In this document: piece after piece, positions 7,804 through 16,778 of the stretch
Position numbering within the stretch: the stretch's first letter is position 1
How the letters are laid out: every line of letters starts with the position of its first letter
Origin: Halorussus salinisoli
GTDB taxonomy: Archaea > Halobacteriota > Halobacteria > Halobacteriales > Haladaptataceae
Length of the DNA stretch: 64,000 bases
Direction: 5' to 3'
NCBI GenBank assembly: GCA_005239435.1
Contig: SZNP01000006.1
Coordinates: forward strand, 301,080-365,079
Program-made: the position numbers and the translations under genes
Notes under the pieces: model-generated
What the model was told of the DNA's origin: nothing
Seen by the model: the letters and a program-made list of their open reading frames with translations, nothing else
Database searches by the model: none

Positions 7804-8163
7804 ATGTCGTCAATCCATTCGGAGCCTGACACTGTCGAGGAAAAGAACTCCGGCGCGTGCCCGGTTGTCGAGGCCATCGAAGAAATCGGCTCGCAGTGGC
7901 GACTCGTCGTCCTCCACGACCTGTACGACAGCGACGAGAAGCGATTCAACGAACTCGAACGCTCGACCGGCGCGAGTTCCCGGACGCTCTCGCGCGTCCT
8001 CGACGACCTCGAAGAGGCCGGTCTCGTGAACCGGCGAGTCGAGGACAGACCCATCGCCACTTACTACAGTCTGACCGAGAAGAGCCGCGAGTTGTGCCCC
8101 GTCTTCGAGGAGCTCCAGACGTGGGCCGACGCGTGGCTCGACGTGGAGACGGCCGACGACTGA
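7804..8163 (+). CDS. HxlR family winged-helix regulator
   Basis: This 119-residue HxlR-type regulator begins its domain with GACPVVEAIEEIGSQW. The conserved cysteine is C19, which in several HxlR proteins senses oxidants or electrophiles. The recognition helix region is TGASSRTLSRVLDDLEEAGLV, and a wing with YYSLTEKSREL follows. It is divergent from a DoxX gene, an arrangement often found for redox-responsive HxlR/DoxX pairs. Autoregulation together with control of doxX is a reasonable inference. A single gene, it is followed by pyrE 108 bp on. Confidence 0.88.
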   Translation: MSSIHSEPDTVEEKNSGACPVVEAIEEIGSQWRLVVLHDLYDSDEKRFNELERSTGASSRTLSRVLDDLEEAGLVNRRVEDRPIATYYSLTEKSRELCPVFEELQTWADAWLDVETADD

Positions 8164-8271
8164 CCTGCGCGTTCGACCGACCGACGCCAGACCGACACCT
8201 GCCCCGCGACGTCCGACCGGCCCGCACCAAACGAAACGGCTTATCACTCCCGCCGTCCCGACTCTTCGACA

Positions 8272-8814
8272 ATGACGAACGACGAACTCATCGCGGCGCT
8301 CCGGGAGGCAGAGGCGGTCGAGTACGGCGAGTTCGAGCTCTCCCACGGCGGCACCAGCGACTACTACGTGGACAAGTACCTCTTCGAGACCGACCCGGAC
8401 TGCCTCGAACTCATCGCGGAGGCGTTCGCCGAGCGGTTAGAACGTGGCGACGGGCACGCAAGCGAGACGAAACTCGCGGGTGTGGCGCTCGGCGGGGTCC
8501 CGCTCGTGGCAGTCACCAGCGTCGAGACCGGGAACCCCTACGTCATCGCGCGCAAGCAGAAGAAAGAGTACGGCACGGCCAACCTCGTCGAAGGCAGACT
8601 GGACGAGGGCGAGGAGGTCGTCGTCCTCGAAGACATCGCCACGACCGGCCAGAGCGCCGCCGACGCCGTGGAAGCCCTGCGCGACGCGGGCGCGACCGTG
8701 AACCGCGTCCTCGTCGTGGTAGACCGCGAAGAGGGCGCGGCCGAGAACCTGGCGGAGTACGACGTGGAACTCGAATCGCTGTTGACCGCGACCGAACTGC
8801 TCGACGCCGAGTAG
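8272..8814 (+). CDS. pyrE: Orotate phosphoribosyltransferase
   Basis: This enzyme makes OMP from orotate and PRPP in pyrimidine synthesis. It has 180 residues, the compact archaeal length. The PRPP motif is [14 protein letters not shown] (about residues 120-133), the catalytic loop lysines are in [11 protein letters not shown], and the N-terminal strand [12 protein letters not shown] is typical of PyrE. Its ATG follows the string CTCTTCGACA. A second PRTase-fold gene follows in the same direction but is a regulator, not a second PyrE, because it has a helix-turn-helix. Confidence 0.93.
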   Translation: MTNDELIAALREAEAVEYGEFELSHGGTSDYYVDKYLFETDPDCLELIAEAFAERLERGDGHASETKLAGVALGGVPLVAVTSVETGNPYVIARKQKKEYGTANLVEGRLDEGEEVVVLEDIATTGQSAADAVEALRDAGATVNRVLVVVDREEGAAENLAEYDVELESLLTATELLDAE

Positions 8815-8941
8815 TCGGGTTACGCGACCGGGAGTGCCCACGATTACGCAACGAGGCACGTCCACGATTGCGCACTTCTGCCGAAATCCCCTCACCCGGC
8901 TATCGAGATATTCAAGTTCGTGGGGTACATCGGACGGGGAT

Positions 8942-9658
8942 ATGAACCGAGCAGAGAAGGCGACCCTCCAGTTGCAGGCGGTCGCCGTCCTCCGAATGCT
9001 GAAGGAGACCCGGACGTACGACGAACTCGCCGAGGTTACGGGTCTCCCGGCGGGCGACCTGAACCGCTACGTCAACGGACACGTCCTGCCGAGCGTCGAC
9101 CGAGCGAGAGACATCGTGGGCGGCGTCGGCCGCGACGAACTGGCCGCCGAACTGGAGGCCCGGATTCGGGTGGACGACGAGGGGTACGTGGACAACTCCG
9201 GCGTGGTCTTCGACCAGTCGTTCCTCGACCTCGTGGCACCCGTCGCGGCCGAGGCCTTCGACTTCGACCGACCCGACGTGGTGCTGACCGCGGCCACCGA
9301 CGGCATCACCCTCGGCGCGGCGATGGCGGGATACTTCGACGCCCGCGTCGCCTACGCCAAGAAGTCCAAGGAGACCGCGGTCGAGGAGTTCATCGAGTCG
9401 CGCCAGCGCCTCCAGTCGGGCATCGAACTCACCTACTACCTGCCCGCCTCGGCCATCGGTTCGGGCGAGACCGTCCTCGTCGTGGACGACCTCATCCGGT
9501 CGGGCGAGACCCAAGAACTCCTGCTCGACATCGTGGACCGGGCCGACGCCACGGTCAGCGGCGTGTTCGCGCTCATCGCCGCCGGAGACGAGGGTCTGGA
9601 CCGCGCGAAGGGCCGAACCGACGCTCCGGTCGGGGCGCTGACGACGTACGAGCAGTGA
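8942..9658 (+). CDS. gfcR: PRTase-type transcription regulator (GfcR/PurR-like)
   Basis: This 238-residue protein joins an N-terminal helix-turn-helix (about 10-50, TYDELAEVTGLPAGDLNRYVNG) to a phosphoribosyltransferase domain. The PRTase domain holds the PRPP-type motif VLVVDDLIRSG. The layout matches haloarchaeal GfcR, described in Haloferax as an activator of sugar catabolism genes, and the broader family of PRTase regulators that sense PRPP or purines. It is followed 153 bp later by a purine-type NCS2 permease, so a purine-related role is also possible. The ATG at 8942 was chosen because it begins the conserved MNRAEKATLQL block. Earlier in-frame codons give an unconserved leader. Confidence 0.85.
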   Translation: MNRAEKATLQLQAVAVLRMLKETRTYDELAEVTGLPAGDLNRYVNGHVLPSVDRARDIVGGVGRDELAAELEARIRVDDEGYVDNSGVVFDQSFLDLVAPVAAEAFDFDRPDVVLTAATDGITLGAAMAGYFDARVAYAKKSKETAVEEFIESRQRLQSGIELTYYLPASAIGSGETVLVVDDLIRSGETQELLLDIVDRADATVSGVFALIAAGDEGLDRAKGRTDAPVGALTTYEQ

Positions 9659-9734
9659 CCGCCGGTTTCGGCGTCGGTGATACGCACGTCTATGCAATCT
9701 TTTCGTTCTTCTACCGTTGTTACCGAGGAATCAA

Positions 9735-9748
9735 TGCATATTTGTGCA
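9735..9748. promoter_or_regulatory. TGCA-N6-TGCA element before the NCS2 permease
   Basis: Two TGCA tetramers six bases apart lie about 25 bp upstream of the CCTTAAG TATA-like box (near 9773) of the permease gene. A third TGCA occurs near 9692. The position suits an activator or repressor site, for which the adjacent PRTase regulator is the natural candidate. The evidence is only positional. Confidence 0.25.
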
Positions 9749-9811
9749 CCAATGCCGAGTTTCGATGAGAATCCTTAAGTACGCTTTCGAGAGTATGCCC
9801 AGTCGTGCAAC

Positions 9812-11290
9812 ATGGGGATCGAAGAAACAACTGACTCCCACTCCGACTCGGGCACGACCGGCGCGCTCGCGGAGTACTTCGGCTTCGACGAACACGGAAC
9901 CGACCTCCGGACGGAGATAATCGCGGGTATCACGACGTTCCTGACGATGAGCTACATCGTCGTCGTCAACCCGGCGATCCTCTCGAACGCCATCCAACCG
10001 GCTGGCGTCGGACCGGGGCGGACGTTCCAGATGCTCGCGGTCGTGACGCTCATCGCCGCGGCGGTCGCCACGCTGATAATGGCGTTCTACGCGAACCGGC
10101 CGTTCGCGCAAGCGCCGGGTCTCGGCCTGAACGCGTTCTTCGCGTTCACCGTCGTCGGCGCGCTCGGCGTCAGCTGGCAGACCGCGCTCGCCGCGGTGTT
10201 CGTCGAAGGTATCGTCTTCATCGGACTCACCGCAGTCGGGGCCCGCGAATACATCATTCGACTGTTTCCCGAACCGGTGAAACTCGCCGTCGGTGCCGGT
10301 ATCGGTCTCTTCCTCGCCATCATCGGTCTGGAGGAGATGCGAGTCGTCGCCGGGGACGCCTCGACGTTCCTCACGTTCAATCCGGTGTTCGCGTCCGACC
10401 CCGTCGCCATCGTCTCTGTCGTCGGACTGTTCCTCACTCTCGCGCTCTACGCCCGCGGCGTCACCGGGTCCATCATCGTCGGCATCGTGCTGACCACGAT
10501 AATGGGGTACACCGCCAGTGCGATGGGCTACTCGGCGTTCCCCGCCGACCAAGCGCCGCCGGGCATCACGCTCAAAGCGCCGATGACGCTCACCTCGACC
10601 GCACCCATCACCTACGACGCCACGAGCTACAACATCGCGCCGCTGGCCGGTGCATTCGTGACCGGCCTCCAGAACATCGAGGGCTTCTCGTTCGCGCTCG
10701 TCGTCTTCACGTTCTTCTTCGTGGACTTCTTCGACACCGCCGGGACGCTGACCGGCGTCTCGCAGGTCGCTGGCTTCCTCGACGAGGACGGTAACCTCCC
10801 CGACATCGACAAGCCGCTGATGGCCGACGCCGTCGGCACCACGGTCGGCGGTGCGCTCGGCACCTCGACGGTCACGACGTACATCGAGTCCGCGACCGGC
10901 GTCGAGGAGGGCGGCCGGACCGGGATGACCGCGCTCGTGGTCGGACTCCTGTTTCTCGCCTCGCTCGCGGTCGTCCCGCTCGCGGTCGCCGTGCCGACCT
11001 ACGCCTCTCACCTCGTACTGGTCGTCATCGGCATCGTGATGCTCCGGAACGTCGTGGAGATCGCGTGGGACGACATCACCTACGCCGTCCCTGCGGGCAT
11101 GACCATCCTCGTCATGCCGTTCACGTTCTCCATCGCGTACGGTATCGCGGCCGGAATCGTCTCCTACCCCATCGTGAAACTCGCGGCGGGAGAGGTCGAA
11201 GACACCCGGCTCGGCCACTGGGTTCTCGCGGCCCTGTTCGTCTTCTACTTCTTCGTCCGGACGAGCGGCCTGCTCCAAGGGAACGTCTGA
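9812..11290 (+). CDS. NCS2 family permease, AzgA-like (adenine/guanine/hypoxanthine)
   Basis: This 492-residue polytopic protein has about 12-14 helices and imports nucleobases with protons or sodium. The AzgA/GhxP subfamily marks are the N-terminal block TEIIAGITTFLTMSYIVVVNP, the APGLGLNAFFAF substrate-site motif (about residues 103-114), and VDFFDTAGTLTGV plus TSTVTTYIESATGVEEGGRTG in the second half. These point to purine bases rather than uracil or xanthine. It sits directly downstream of a PRTase-fold regulator on the same strand. A TATA-like CCTTAAG about 35 bp before the ATG suggests its own promoter. Confidence 0.9.
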   Translation: MGIEETTDSHSDSGTTGALAEYFGFDEHGTDLRTEIIAGITTFLTMSYIVVVNPAILSNAIQPAGVGPGRTFQMLAVVTLIAAAVATLIMAFYANRPFAQAPGLGLNAFFAFTVVGALGVSWQTALAAVFVEGIVFIGLTAVGAREYIIRLFPEPVKLAVGAGIGLFLAIIGLEEMRVVAGDASTFLTFNPVFASDPVAIVSVVGLFLTLALYARGVTGSIIVGIVLTTIMGYTASAMGYSAFPADQAPPGITLKAPMTLTSTAPITYDATSYNIAPLAGAFVTGLQNIEGFSFALVVFTFFFVDFFDTAGTLTGVSQVAGFLDEDGNLPDIDKPLMADAVGTTVGGALGTSTVTTYIESATGVEEGGRTGMTALVVGLLFLASLAVVPLAVAVPTYASHLVLVVIGIVMLRNVVEIAWDDITYAVPAGMTILVMPFTFSIAYGIAAGIVSYPIVKLAAGEVEDTRLGHWVLAALFVFYFFVRTSGLLQGNV

Positions 11291-11390
11291 GGCCGTTCGT
11301 CGACCGGGTTCCGTCGATTTCGTCGCCTGCGAGTCGTTCTCTCGCCTCGGAAACCTTTATGTCGTTAGCTGCCGACTTTATCTTTCGACA

Positions 11391-11684
11391 ATGGACGAAT
11401 ACGATACGGACGGGCCGGGAGACGAACCGATAGCGAACATCTACTACGCCGACGAGGAGGCGACGAAAGTCGACGCGGCGTTCGTCATCGAGGACTGGGA
11501 CTGGGTGGTCGGCTTCGACCAGGTGGCGACCGACGAGTACGACTACGTCTCGATTCCGATAGCGAAGGTCATCGGCGTCATGTCGCCGAAGTACACCACC
11601 TTCACGCGGAACGGACGTCGGGTGACGGGGTACGGCGTCGACGACGAGGGTGTCGAAGCGTTCGCCGAGCGATTGCCCGTCTGA
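11391..11684 (+). CDS. Small acidic hypothetical protein
   Basis: This is a 97-residue, strongly acidic soluble protein without recognised domain, signal or membrane helix. It contains alternating strands (IANIYYADEEATKVDAAF, DYVSIPIAKVIGVM) that suggest a small alpha/beta fold. A TATA-like CCTTTATG about 40 bp upstream and a high third-position G+C support expression. It is followed 36 bp later by the arylsulfotransferase-like gene and may share its transcript. Confidence 0.6.
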   Translation: MDEYDTDGPGDEPIANIYYADEEATKVDAAFVIEDWDWVVGFDQVATDEYDYVSIPIAKVIGVMSPKYTTFTRNGRRVTGYGVDDEGVEAFAERLPV

Positions 11685-11720
11685 CTGGCTTTTAATTGAC
11701 TCGGATTCGTGGAGAGTGAC

Positions 11721-13127
11721 ATGAACGTCCCCTCTCGTCCCGTCCCCCGACGGTGGTTGGTCCGGGGTGCGACTGCGCTCCTCGTCGTCGCCCTGGTCGC
11801 ACCCGCAGGTATCTCGGGCGCGACGTACTTCGCCACGACCGAAGACCCCACGAATCTCCGCGCGTCGGTGGACGAACCCGCGAACGGCACGACGGTCGTC
11901 TCGATTCAGGGCTTTCACTTCCAGGGGATGGCCAACGAGGACAAGCCCGCGCGCCTCGTCGCGGTCGGCCCTCGCGGGGAGGTCCAGTGGGTACACGACG
12001 GGTCCGGATTCGACGCGCGATGGTTCTACGACGTGGACCCGCTCGAGAACCGGAACCTGCTCGTGACCGCGACGACGCCGAACGCCACGCTGGTCTACGA
12101 GTTGGACCCCGAAACGCAGGAGCGCGTCTGGACCGAGCGACTCCCCATCCACGACACCCACGACGTCGACCTCATCAACGGCGACCAACTGCTGGTCGCC
12201 AACATGCGCGCTTCCGACCGCGGCGACCGCATCTTCGTCTACAATACGACGACCGACGAGACGGTCTGGGAGTGGGAGTTCGCCGAACACGGCTACTCCG
12301 AGTCGGGCGGCGGCGGGGCGAACGACTGGACCCACGTCAACGACGTGGACAAGATCGGCGACGGCGAGTATCTGGTCTCGCCGCGGAACTTCGACCAGGT
12401 CATCGTCGTGAATCGCTCGACCGGAAACGTCTCGATGCGCCTCGGGAGCGACGGCGACCACGAGACGCTGTACGAGCAGCACAATCCGATGTACCTCGAA
12501 AGCGAGAACGGCACGCCCACGATGCTGGTCGCCGACAGCGAGAACGACCGCGTCGTGGAGTACGCCCGGAACGGCTCCGGCGAGTGGACCCGAACGTGGA
12601 GCATCGGCACGCGGGGACTCAACTGGCCGCGGGACGCCGACCGCCTGCCCAACGGCAACACGCTGGTCGTGGACACGATGCACCACCGCGTCTTCGAGGT
12701 GACGCCGACCGGCGAAATCGTCTGGGAGTTCCACGCGCCGTGGGCACCCTACGACGTAGAGCGCATCCCCTACGGCGACGAACCCGGCGGCCCGACGATG
12801 AGCGACGCGGGAGCGACCGGCGACTACAACCTCAGCGGGAGCGGACTGAAGATTCAGGGCAAGGACACCAAGACGGTCTCGTTCTGGCTGACCGAGACGT
12901 TCGAGGGGACCGTACTGGAGTCGCAGGCCAGCGAGTTCGCCCGGCTCTGGGCCCACGTCACCCCGTGGATTCGCCCGGTCTGGATGACGAGTTGGGAGTT
13001 CCTCGGCGCGCTTCTCGGGGGACTCGCCGTGGTCGCGTGGGGTCTCGGCGAGGCGGTGTATCAGCGACGGCGGATTCGACGTGGACTCTCGAAGGCCGTG
13101 AACCGGGTGCGACGGCCGACCGAGTGA
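11721..13127 (+). CDS. Membrane-anchored arylsulfotransferase-like beta-propeller protein
   Basis: This 468-residue protein has an N-terminal membrane segment (about 12-33), a large extracellular beta-propeller and a C-terminal helix near 415-440 followed by a basic tail. Propeller blades show repeated patterns such as HDTHDVDLINGDQLLVANM, THVNDVDKIGDGEYLVSPR and WPRDADRLPNGNTLVVDT. This matches the arylsulfotransferase/ASST-like family, in which haloarchaeal members are common but not biochemically proven. N-glycosylation sequons occur in the outer domain. The ATG at 11721 with GGAG eight bases upstream is preferred to a GTG four codons earlier. A dispersed hairpin element follows the stop by about 58 bp. 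Confidence 0.8.
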   Translation: MNVPSRPVPRRWLVRGATALLVVALVAPAGISGATYFATTEDPTNLRASVDEPANGTTVVSIQGFHFQGMANEDKPARLVAVGPRGEVQWVHDGSGFDARWFYDVDPLENRNLLVTATTPNATLVYELDPETQERVWTERLPIHDTHDVDLINGDQLLVANMRASDRGDRIFVYNTTTDETVWEWEFAEHGYSESGGGGANDWTHVNDVDKIGDGEYLVSPRNFDQVIVVNRSTGNVSMRLGSDGDHETLYEQHNPMYLESENGTPTMLVADSENDRVVEYARNGSGEWTRTWSIGTRGLNWPRDADRLPNGNTLVVDTMHHRVFEVTPTGEIVWEFHAPWAPYDVERIPYGDEPGGPTMSDAGATGDYNLSGSGLKIQGKDTKTVSFWLTETFEGTVLESQASEFARLWAHVTPWIRPVWMTSWEFLGALLGGLAVVAWGLGEAVYQRRRIRRGLSKAVNRVRRPTE

Positions 13128-13508
13128 GAACCGAGACGGCGGCCGTGTGTTCTCCCCTCGCACTCGGTGTGGCTCTCGTCCCCGTGCGTGCTGGCGCGGT
13201 GCGCAGTCGCGCACCGCGCCCAACCGCGCGAGGGCGAGGACAGCAGGGAACGCAGTGACCGAGGACCGCGAGCGGTTGGGGAGGGACGAGGCCCGCGGTG
13301 GCGGTGCGGTGCCGGGCGGTAGACTCCGTGGCGTCGGCGGTAGCTATCCCGACGGGTCACAGCGTCACGGATGGCGAGTAAAGAAATTATAATATTGTCT
13401 TTGCAAATAAAAAAGCGTCTTAAAGACGTACTTTTAATTCCGTCCGAGATTACGTCACGTCCTTCCGGCACCATCACGTTCTTCCCCGCGAAGTGATTAC
13501 GGACGAAC
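13128..13508. other. Intergenic region with hairpin element and AT-rich promoter
   Basis: This 381-bp gap contains a dispersed hairpin element (13186-13290) in its left half. In the right half is an AT-rich stretch (about 13380-13440) that should hold the glutaredoxin promoter, with a TTTTAATT TATA-like box near 13431 and a GTCTTAAAGAC-type short palindrome before it. No coding sequence is supported. Confidence 0.6.
13186..13290 (+). repeat. Dispersed hairpin element, copy A
   Basis: The element begins with GCGTGCTGGCGCGG. It contains a 12-bp stem (13193-13204 with 13209-13220, 4-base loop), then an AACCGCGCGAGGG block, and ends near a GGTTGGGGAGGG block. A diverged copy with the same order of blocks lies on the minus strand at 22520-22614. 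Both copies lie downstream of, and in the same orientation as, an unrelated gene (58 bp after the stop here). This suggests a 3'-end or termination element rather than a gene. Confidence 0.6.
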
Positions 13509-13766
13509 ATGGCGAACCTCGAACTGTACGAACTCCAGGGCTGTCCGTACTGCGCGAAAGTCGTAGACAAACTCGACGAACTCGGACTCGACTACGAGTC
13601 CCACGTGGTCGCCGGTCCGAAGTCCGAGCGCGACGAGGTAGAGCGAGTCAGCGGCCAGCGCGGCGTCCCCGTGCTGGCGGACGAGGAGAACGGCGTCGAA
13701 GGCATGCCCGAGAGCGACGACATCGTGGAGTATCTGGAAGAGACGTACGGCGACGGCGCGGCGTAA
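13509..13766 (+). CDS. Glutaredoxin family protein
   Basis: This 85-residue thioredoxin-fold protein has the dithiol active site CPYC at residues 12-15. The cis-proline motif GVPVL (about 53-57) and the GMPESDDIVEYLEE C-terminal helix match glutaredoxins. It probably reduces disulfides with a low-molecular-weight thiol; haloarchaea use gamma-glutamylcysteine rather than glutathione. It is monocistronic, with an AT-rich promoter in the preceding gap, and convergent with the COG1395 regulator. Confidence 0.9.
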   Translation: MANLELYELQGCPYCAKVVDKLDELGLDYESHVVAGPKSERDEVERVSGQRGVPVLADEENGVEGMPESDDIVEYLEETYGDGAA

Positions 13767-13836
13767 CGGCTCTTCCTACGTCGAAACGAAAAGGTCTCTT
13801 CTCGAAACCGAGGTCGAAAACGCGACCGGGGACCGG

Positions 13837-14796
13837 CTAGGCCGGTTTCTCGCTCCGCTCCCGAATCAAGTCCCGCAGTTCGTCGGGGTCGTCGATGTCC
13901 TCTAACTCCTCGCGCTCGACCAGGCCCGTGCCGTCCACGTTCTCGCGCTTGGCCTCGTCCACGAAGTAGACCGACTGGGTTTTCGCCACGCGGCCGATGG
14001 AAGCCATGATGCGGGCCCGCTTCTCGGCGGTCTTGGTGAACGCCGAGTGGCCGGTCAGGACGTTCTCCTCGCTGTCGTTGTCCTCGCTGACGGTCTTGAA
14101 GGGAGCGCGGACCGTCGGGTGGACCTCGAAGCCGGCGCGGGTGAGGACGGTGACGATGCGCTCGTCGTCGCTCTCGGGTTCGGGGTCGTCGGGCGTCGGG
14201 TCGTCCTCGCGGACCTTGTCGGCCCCGTCGAGTACGTCCACGGGGCTGGTGAGGTCGCCCTCGAACATGTCTTCGAGTTCGAGCGCGACCTCCACGCTGG
14301 CGTTCATGCCGTCCTCGTACTTCGAGACGGTGCGCCGCGAGACGCCGAGTTCGGAGGCCAGACGGCCGAGGCTCCAGTCGCGTTCCTCGCGCTCGTCGCG
14401 CAACACGTCGCCATCGATGTTGACGTAGAGACCGCCCGGTGCAGCGTAGATCAGCGGCGACATTCCCTCCACGAACAGTTCCATGGCGGTGTCGGGACTC
14501 AGGACCGGAACGCCGTGGCGGAAGTAGACCACTCCCGGTTCCAGGTCCTCGTCGCGGGTCCGGAGACCGACGACGACGGGGGTCGCGTTCAGGTAATCCC
14601 CGAGTCGTCGCATCTCTAGACCGGTGGCGTCGTCGAATGCGTCTACGTTGGCCAGAATCTTCAGCAAGAGCAGGTCGCGGCCGCGTCTCGCAGCCACGTC
14701 GAAGCTCTTGGGTCGGATTGCGCACCGGTCGCTAACGGTAAAGCCCGCGTCTTCGAGCATTGCGGTCACGTTCCCGACCAGTGCAGACCGGGACAT
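13837..14796 (-). CDS. COG1395-type helix-turn-helix regulator
   Basis: This 319-residue protein belongs to a widespread archaeal family of predicted transcription regulators. The N-terminal third ([21 protein letters not shown]) resembles a nuclease-like or sensor domain. A Cro/C1-type helix-turn-helix lies at about 138-165 ([23 protein letters not shown]). An acidic linker follows, and then a C-terminal domain repeats the N-terminal type of fold ([10 protein letters not shown]). It is divergent from tiaS, an association common in archaea. A strong minus-strand TATA box (14817-14826) lies 21-30 bp before the ATG, so the transcript is probably leaderless. Its targets are unknown. Confidence 0.85.
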   Translation of the reverse strand: MSRSALVGNVTAMLEDAGFTVSDRCAIRPKSFDVAARRGRDLLLLKILANVDAFDDATGLEMRRLGDYLNATPVVVGLRTRDEDLEPGVVYFRHGVPVLSPDTAMELFVEGMSPLIYAAPGGLYVNIDGDVLRDEREERDWSLGRLASELGVSRRTVSKYEDGMNASVEVALELEDMFEGDLTSPVDVLDGADKVREDDPTPDDPEPESDDERIVTVLTRAGFEVHPTVRAPFKTVSEDNDSEENVLTGHSAFTKTAEKRARIMASIGRVAKTQSVYFVDEAKRENVDGTGLVEREELEDIDDPDELRDLIRERSEKPA

Positions 14797-14816
14797 ATCC
14801 GCATGTAAGTGATTCC

Positions 14817-14826
14817 CCTATATATG
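14817..14826 (-). promoter_or_regulatory. TATA box of the COG1395 regulator gene
   Basis: CATATATAGG on the minus strand is 21-30 bp upstream of the ATG at 14796. That is the spacing of a leaderless haloarchaeal promoter. Confidence 0.6.
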
Positions 14827-14945
14827 CGTTGTGCTGGCTCTACCCCGCCGACTGCTTGCGATTGGCCGGGAGACGAGCGATACCTTGATAACGGAAGACG
14901 CGACGCTCCGAAAGTCGTTAATCCGACACGCTCCTACCGACGGTA

Positions 14946-16253
14946 GTGACAGTCATCGGCGTCGACGACACCGATTCCCGCGAGTTGGGGATGTGTACGA
15001 CCTATCTCGCCACCAGAATCGCCGAGCGAGTCGGGGAACGGGCGGGCGTCGAGCGACTGCTCCTCGTCCGACTCAACCCCGCGGTCGAACACAAGACCCG
15101 CGGGAACGCCGCGCTCGCCGTCCACACCGGCGCCGCCCCCGACGAGGCCTTCCGAATCGCCCGCGAGGAGGTCGCCGCAGTCGCCGAGACCGACGACCCG
15201 CGAACGAATCCAGGGCTGGTCGTCGCGCCGGGCGACCCCGACGACGTTCCGGAAGCGGTCGCCGAGTTCGCCCGCGAAGCAGTCCGGGACCACCTCGCGG
15301 TCGAGGACGCCGAGGAGCGAATCGATGCCGCGGACTACCGCCACGCCGGGTGGAAGATGGGCCGGGGGAAAATCGGAGCCTTGGCCGCAGTCGGCGCGTG
15401 GTCGGCGTTCGGCGAAGGCGGCCGCGGAGGCGATGGAGGCGGTCACGACTGGACCTACGAGTGCATCTCCTACCGCGACCCCGAGCGAGTGGGAACCCCG
15501 CGCGACGTGGACGCCGAATCGGTGTTCGAGGCCGCGAACGCGGGGTATCCCGAAGCGTGGGACACCGTGGACCGCGAAACGGGCGAACTCGTCTGCGTCC
15601 CGCACACGCCCGGCCCCATCCTCCACGGCGTCCGCGGCGACGACCCCGAGACGGTCCGGAGAGTCGCACGGGCCATCGAGAGCGAACCCGTCTCGCGCCG
15701 GGCGCTGTTCGTGACGAACCAGGGCACCGACGCCCACCTCCGAGACGCCGCCGACCTCTCGGAAGTCGAGGACGGCCGGGCCTACCGGGTGACGGGGAGG
15801 GTCGCCGAGGAACCGGAAACCCGGCGCGGCGGCCACGTCTTCTTCCCGCTCGAAAGTCGGGACACTGGCGACGAACTCCAGTGTGCCGCCTTCGAACCGA
15901 CCAAACGCTTCCGCGACCGCGTGCGCGACCTCCGGCCCGGCGACCGCATCGCGGCCTGCGGCGAGGTCTCGGACGGGACCCTGAAACTCGAAAAGTTCGC
16001 CGTGCGCGACCTGAACCGGACCGAACTCGTCACGCCCGACTGCCCGGACTGCGGCCGATCGATGGAGAGCGCCGGGGCCGGGCAGGGCTACCGATGCCGA
16101 GACTGCAAGACCACGGCAGACGGAAAAGTAGAGCGCGAGGTAGACCGCAACCTCGAAATCGGGTGGTACGAGGTTCCGCCGGAAGCGCGCAGGCACATCG
16201 CCAAGCCGCTCGTTCGCGGCGGGTTCGACGCGCCGACTCATCCCGAGAAGTAG
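14946..16253 (+). CDS. tiaS: tRNA(Ile2) 2-agmatinylcytidine synthetase
   Basis: This 435-residue archaeal enzyme attaches agmatine to C34 of tRNA-Ile2 (CAU anticodon), so that it reads AUA as isoleucine. The N-terminal kinase-like domain starts VIGVDDTDSRELGMCTTYLA, the known TiaS ATP-site motif. A ferredoxin-like middle part contains WKMGRGKIGALAAVGAW. An OB-fold follows at about 280-350. The C-terminal zinc ribbon has CPDC and CRDC pairs (residues 366-387). The start is GTG at 14946, directly before the conserved VIGVDDTDS. It is divergent from the COG1395 regulator. Its stop codon abuts the convergent Nudix gene with no gap. Confidence 0.95.
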   Translation: MTVIGVDDTDSRELGMCTTYLATRIAERVGERAGVERLLLVRLNPAVEHKTRGNAALAVHTGAAPDEAFRIAREEVAAVAETDDPRTNPGLVVAPGDPDDVPEAVAEFAREAVRDHLAVEDAEERIDAADYRHAGWKMGRGKIGALAAVGAWSAFGEGGRGGDGGGHDWTYECISYRDPERVGTPRDVDAESVFEAANAGYPEAWDTVDRETGELVCVPHTPGPILHGVRGDDPETVRRVARAIESEPVSRRALFVTNQGTDAHLRDAADLSEVEDGRAYRVTGRVAEEPETRRGGHVFFPLESRDTGDELQCAAFEPTKRFRDRVRDLRPGDRIAACGEVSDGTLKLEKFAVRDLNRTELVTPDCPDCGRSMESAGAGQGYRCRDCKTTADGKVEREVDRNLEIGWYEVPPEARRHIAKPLVRGGFDAPTHPEK

Positions 16254-16778
16254 CTAGTCGAGCGCGTCCAGCGCCGCATCCACCCGGTCGCGGACGTGCG
16301 GTCGGAGTTCGTACTCGTCGCCGTCCAACTCGTCGGGCGTGAAGAAGGAGACGTCCGAAGCGTCGGACTCCGCAGTCGGTTTGCCCGCGGTGTCGGTCGC
16401 CGGGACGGCGAACCCGACGTTGACCACGTACTTGCCGCGGAAGGGGTCGAGCAGGTCCGTCCCGATCAGCGTGAGGTCGTCGGGGTCGGCCGAGACGCCC
16501 GTCTCCTCCCGGAGTTCGCGCACTGCGGCGGTTCGGGGATGCTCGTCGGCCTCCATGTGACCGCCGGGGACGGTCCACTCGCCGGTTCCGGGCGGGGCCG
16601 CCCGCTCGACCAGCAGAACGCGGTCGTCGTCCACGACCGTCACGTCGGTACCCGGCGCGGGGTTCTGGAAGACCGGCCGGGCGCAGGACTCGCAGTAGCG
16701 TCTCTCTCGGCCCTCGATTTCTCGGGCGGTCGTCTCGGTTCCGCAGTCCGGGCAGTAGTCGGCAGGGCGAACCGTCAT
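16254..16778 (-). CDS. Nudix hydrolase with N-terminal zinc ribbon
   Basis: This 174-residue protein has a zinc ribbon (C9, C12, C29, C32) followed by a Nudix domain. The Nudix box spans G73-V95 and fits Gx5Ex7REUxEExGU exactly (REL-R-EE-T-GV). Such proteins hydrolyse nucleoside diphosphates linked to another moiety. The zinc ribbon is reminiscent of NudC-type NADH pyrophosphatases, though the protein is shorter. The ATG overlaps the thrC stop as ATGA, implying translational coupling in a deacylase-thrC-Nudix operon. A metabolic link to thrC is not obvious. Confidence 0.9.
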   Translation of the reverse strand: MTVRPADYCPDCGTETTAREIEGRERRYCESCARPVFQNPAPGTDVTVVDDDRVLLVERAAPPGTGEWTVPGGHMEADEHPRTAAVRELREETGVSADPDDLTLIGTDLLDPFRGKYVVNVGFAVPATDTAGKPTAESDASDVSFFTPDELDGDEYELRPHVRDRVDAALDALD

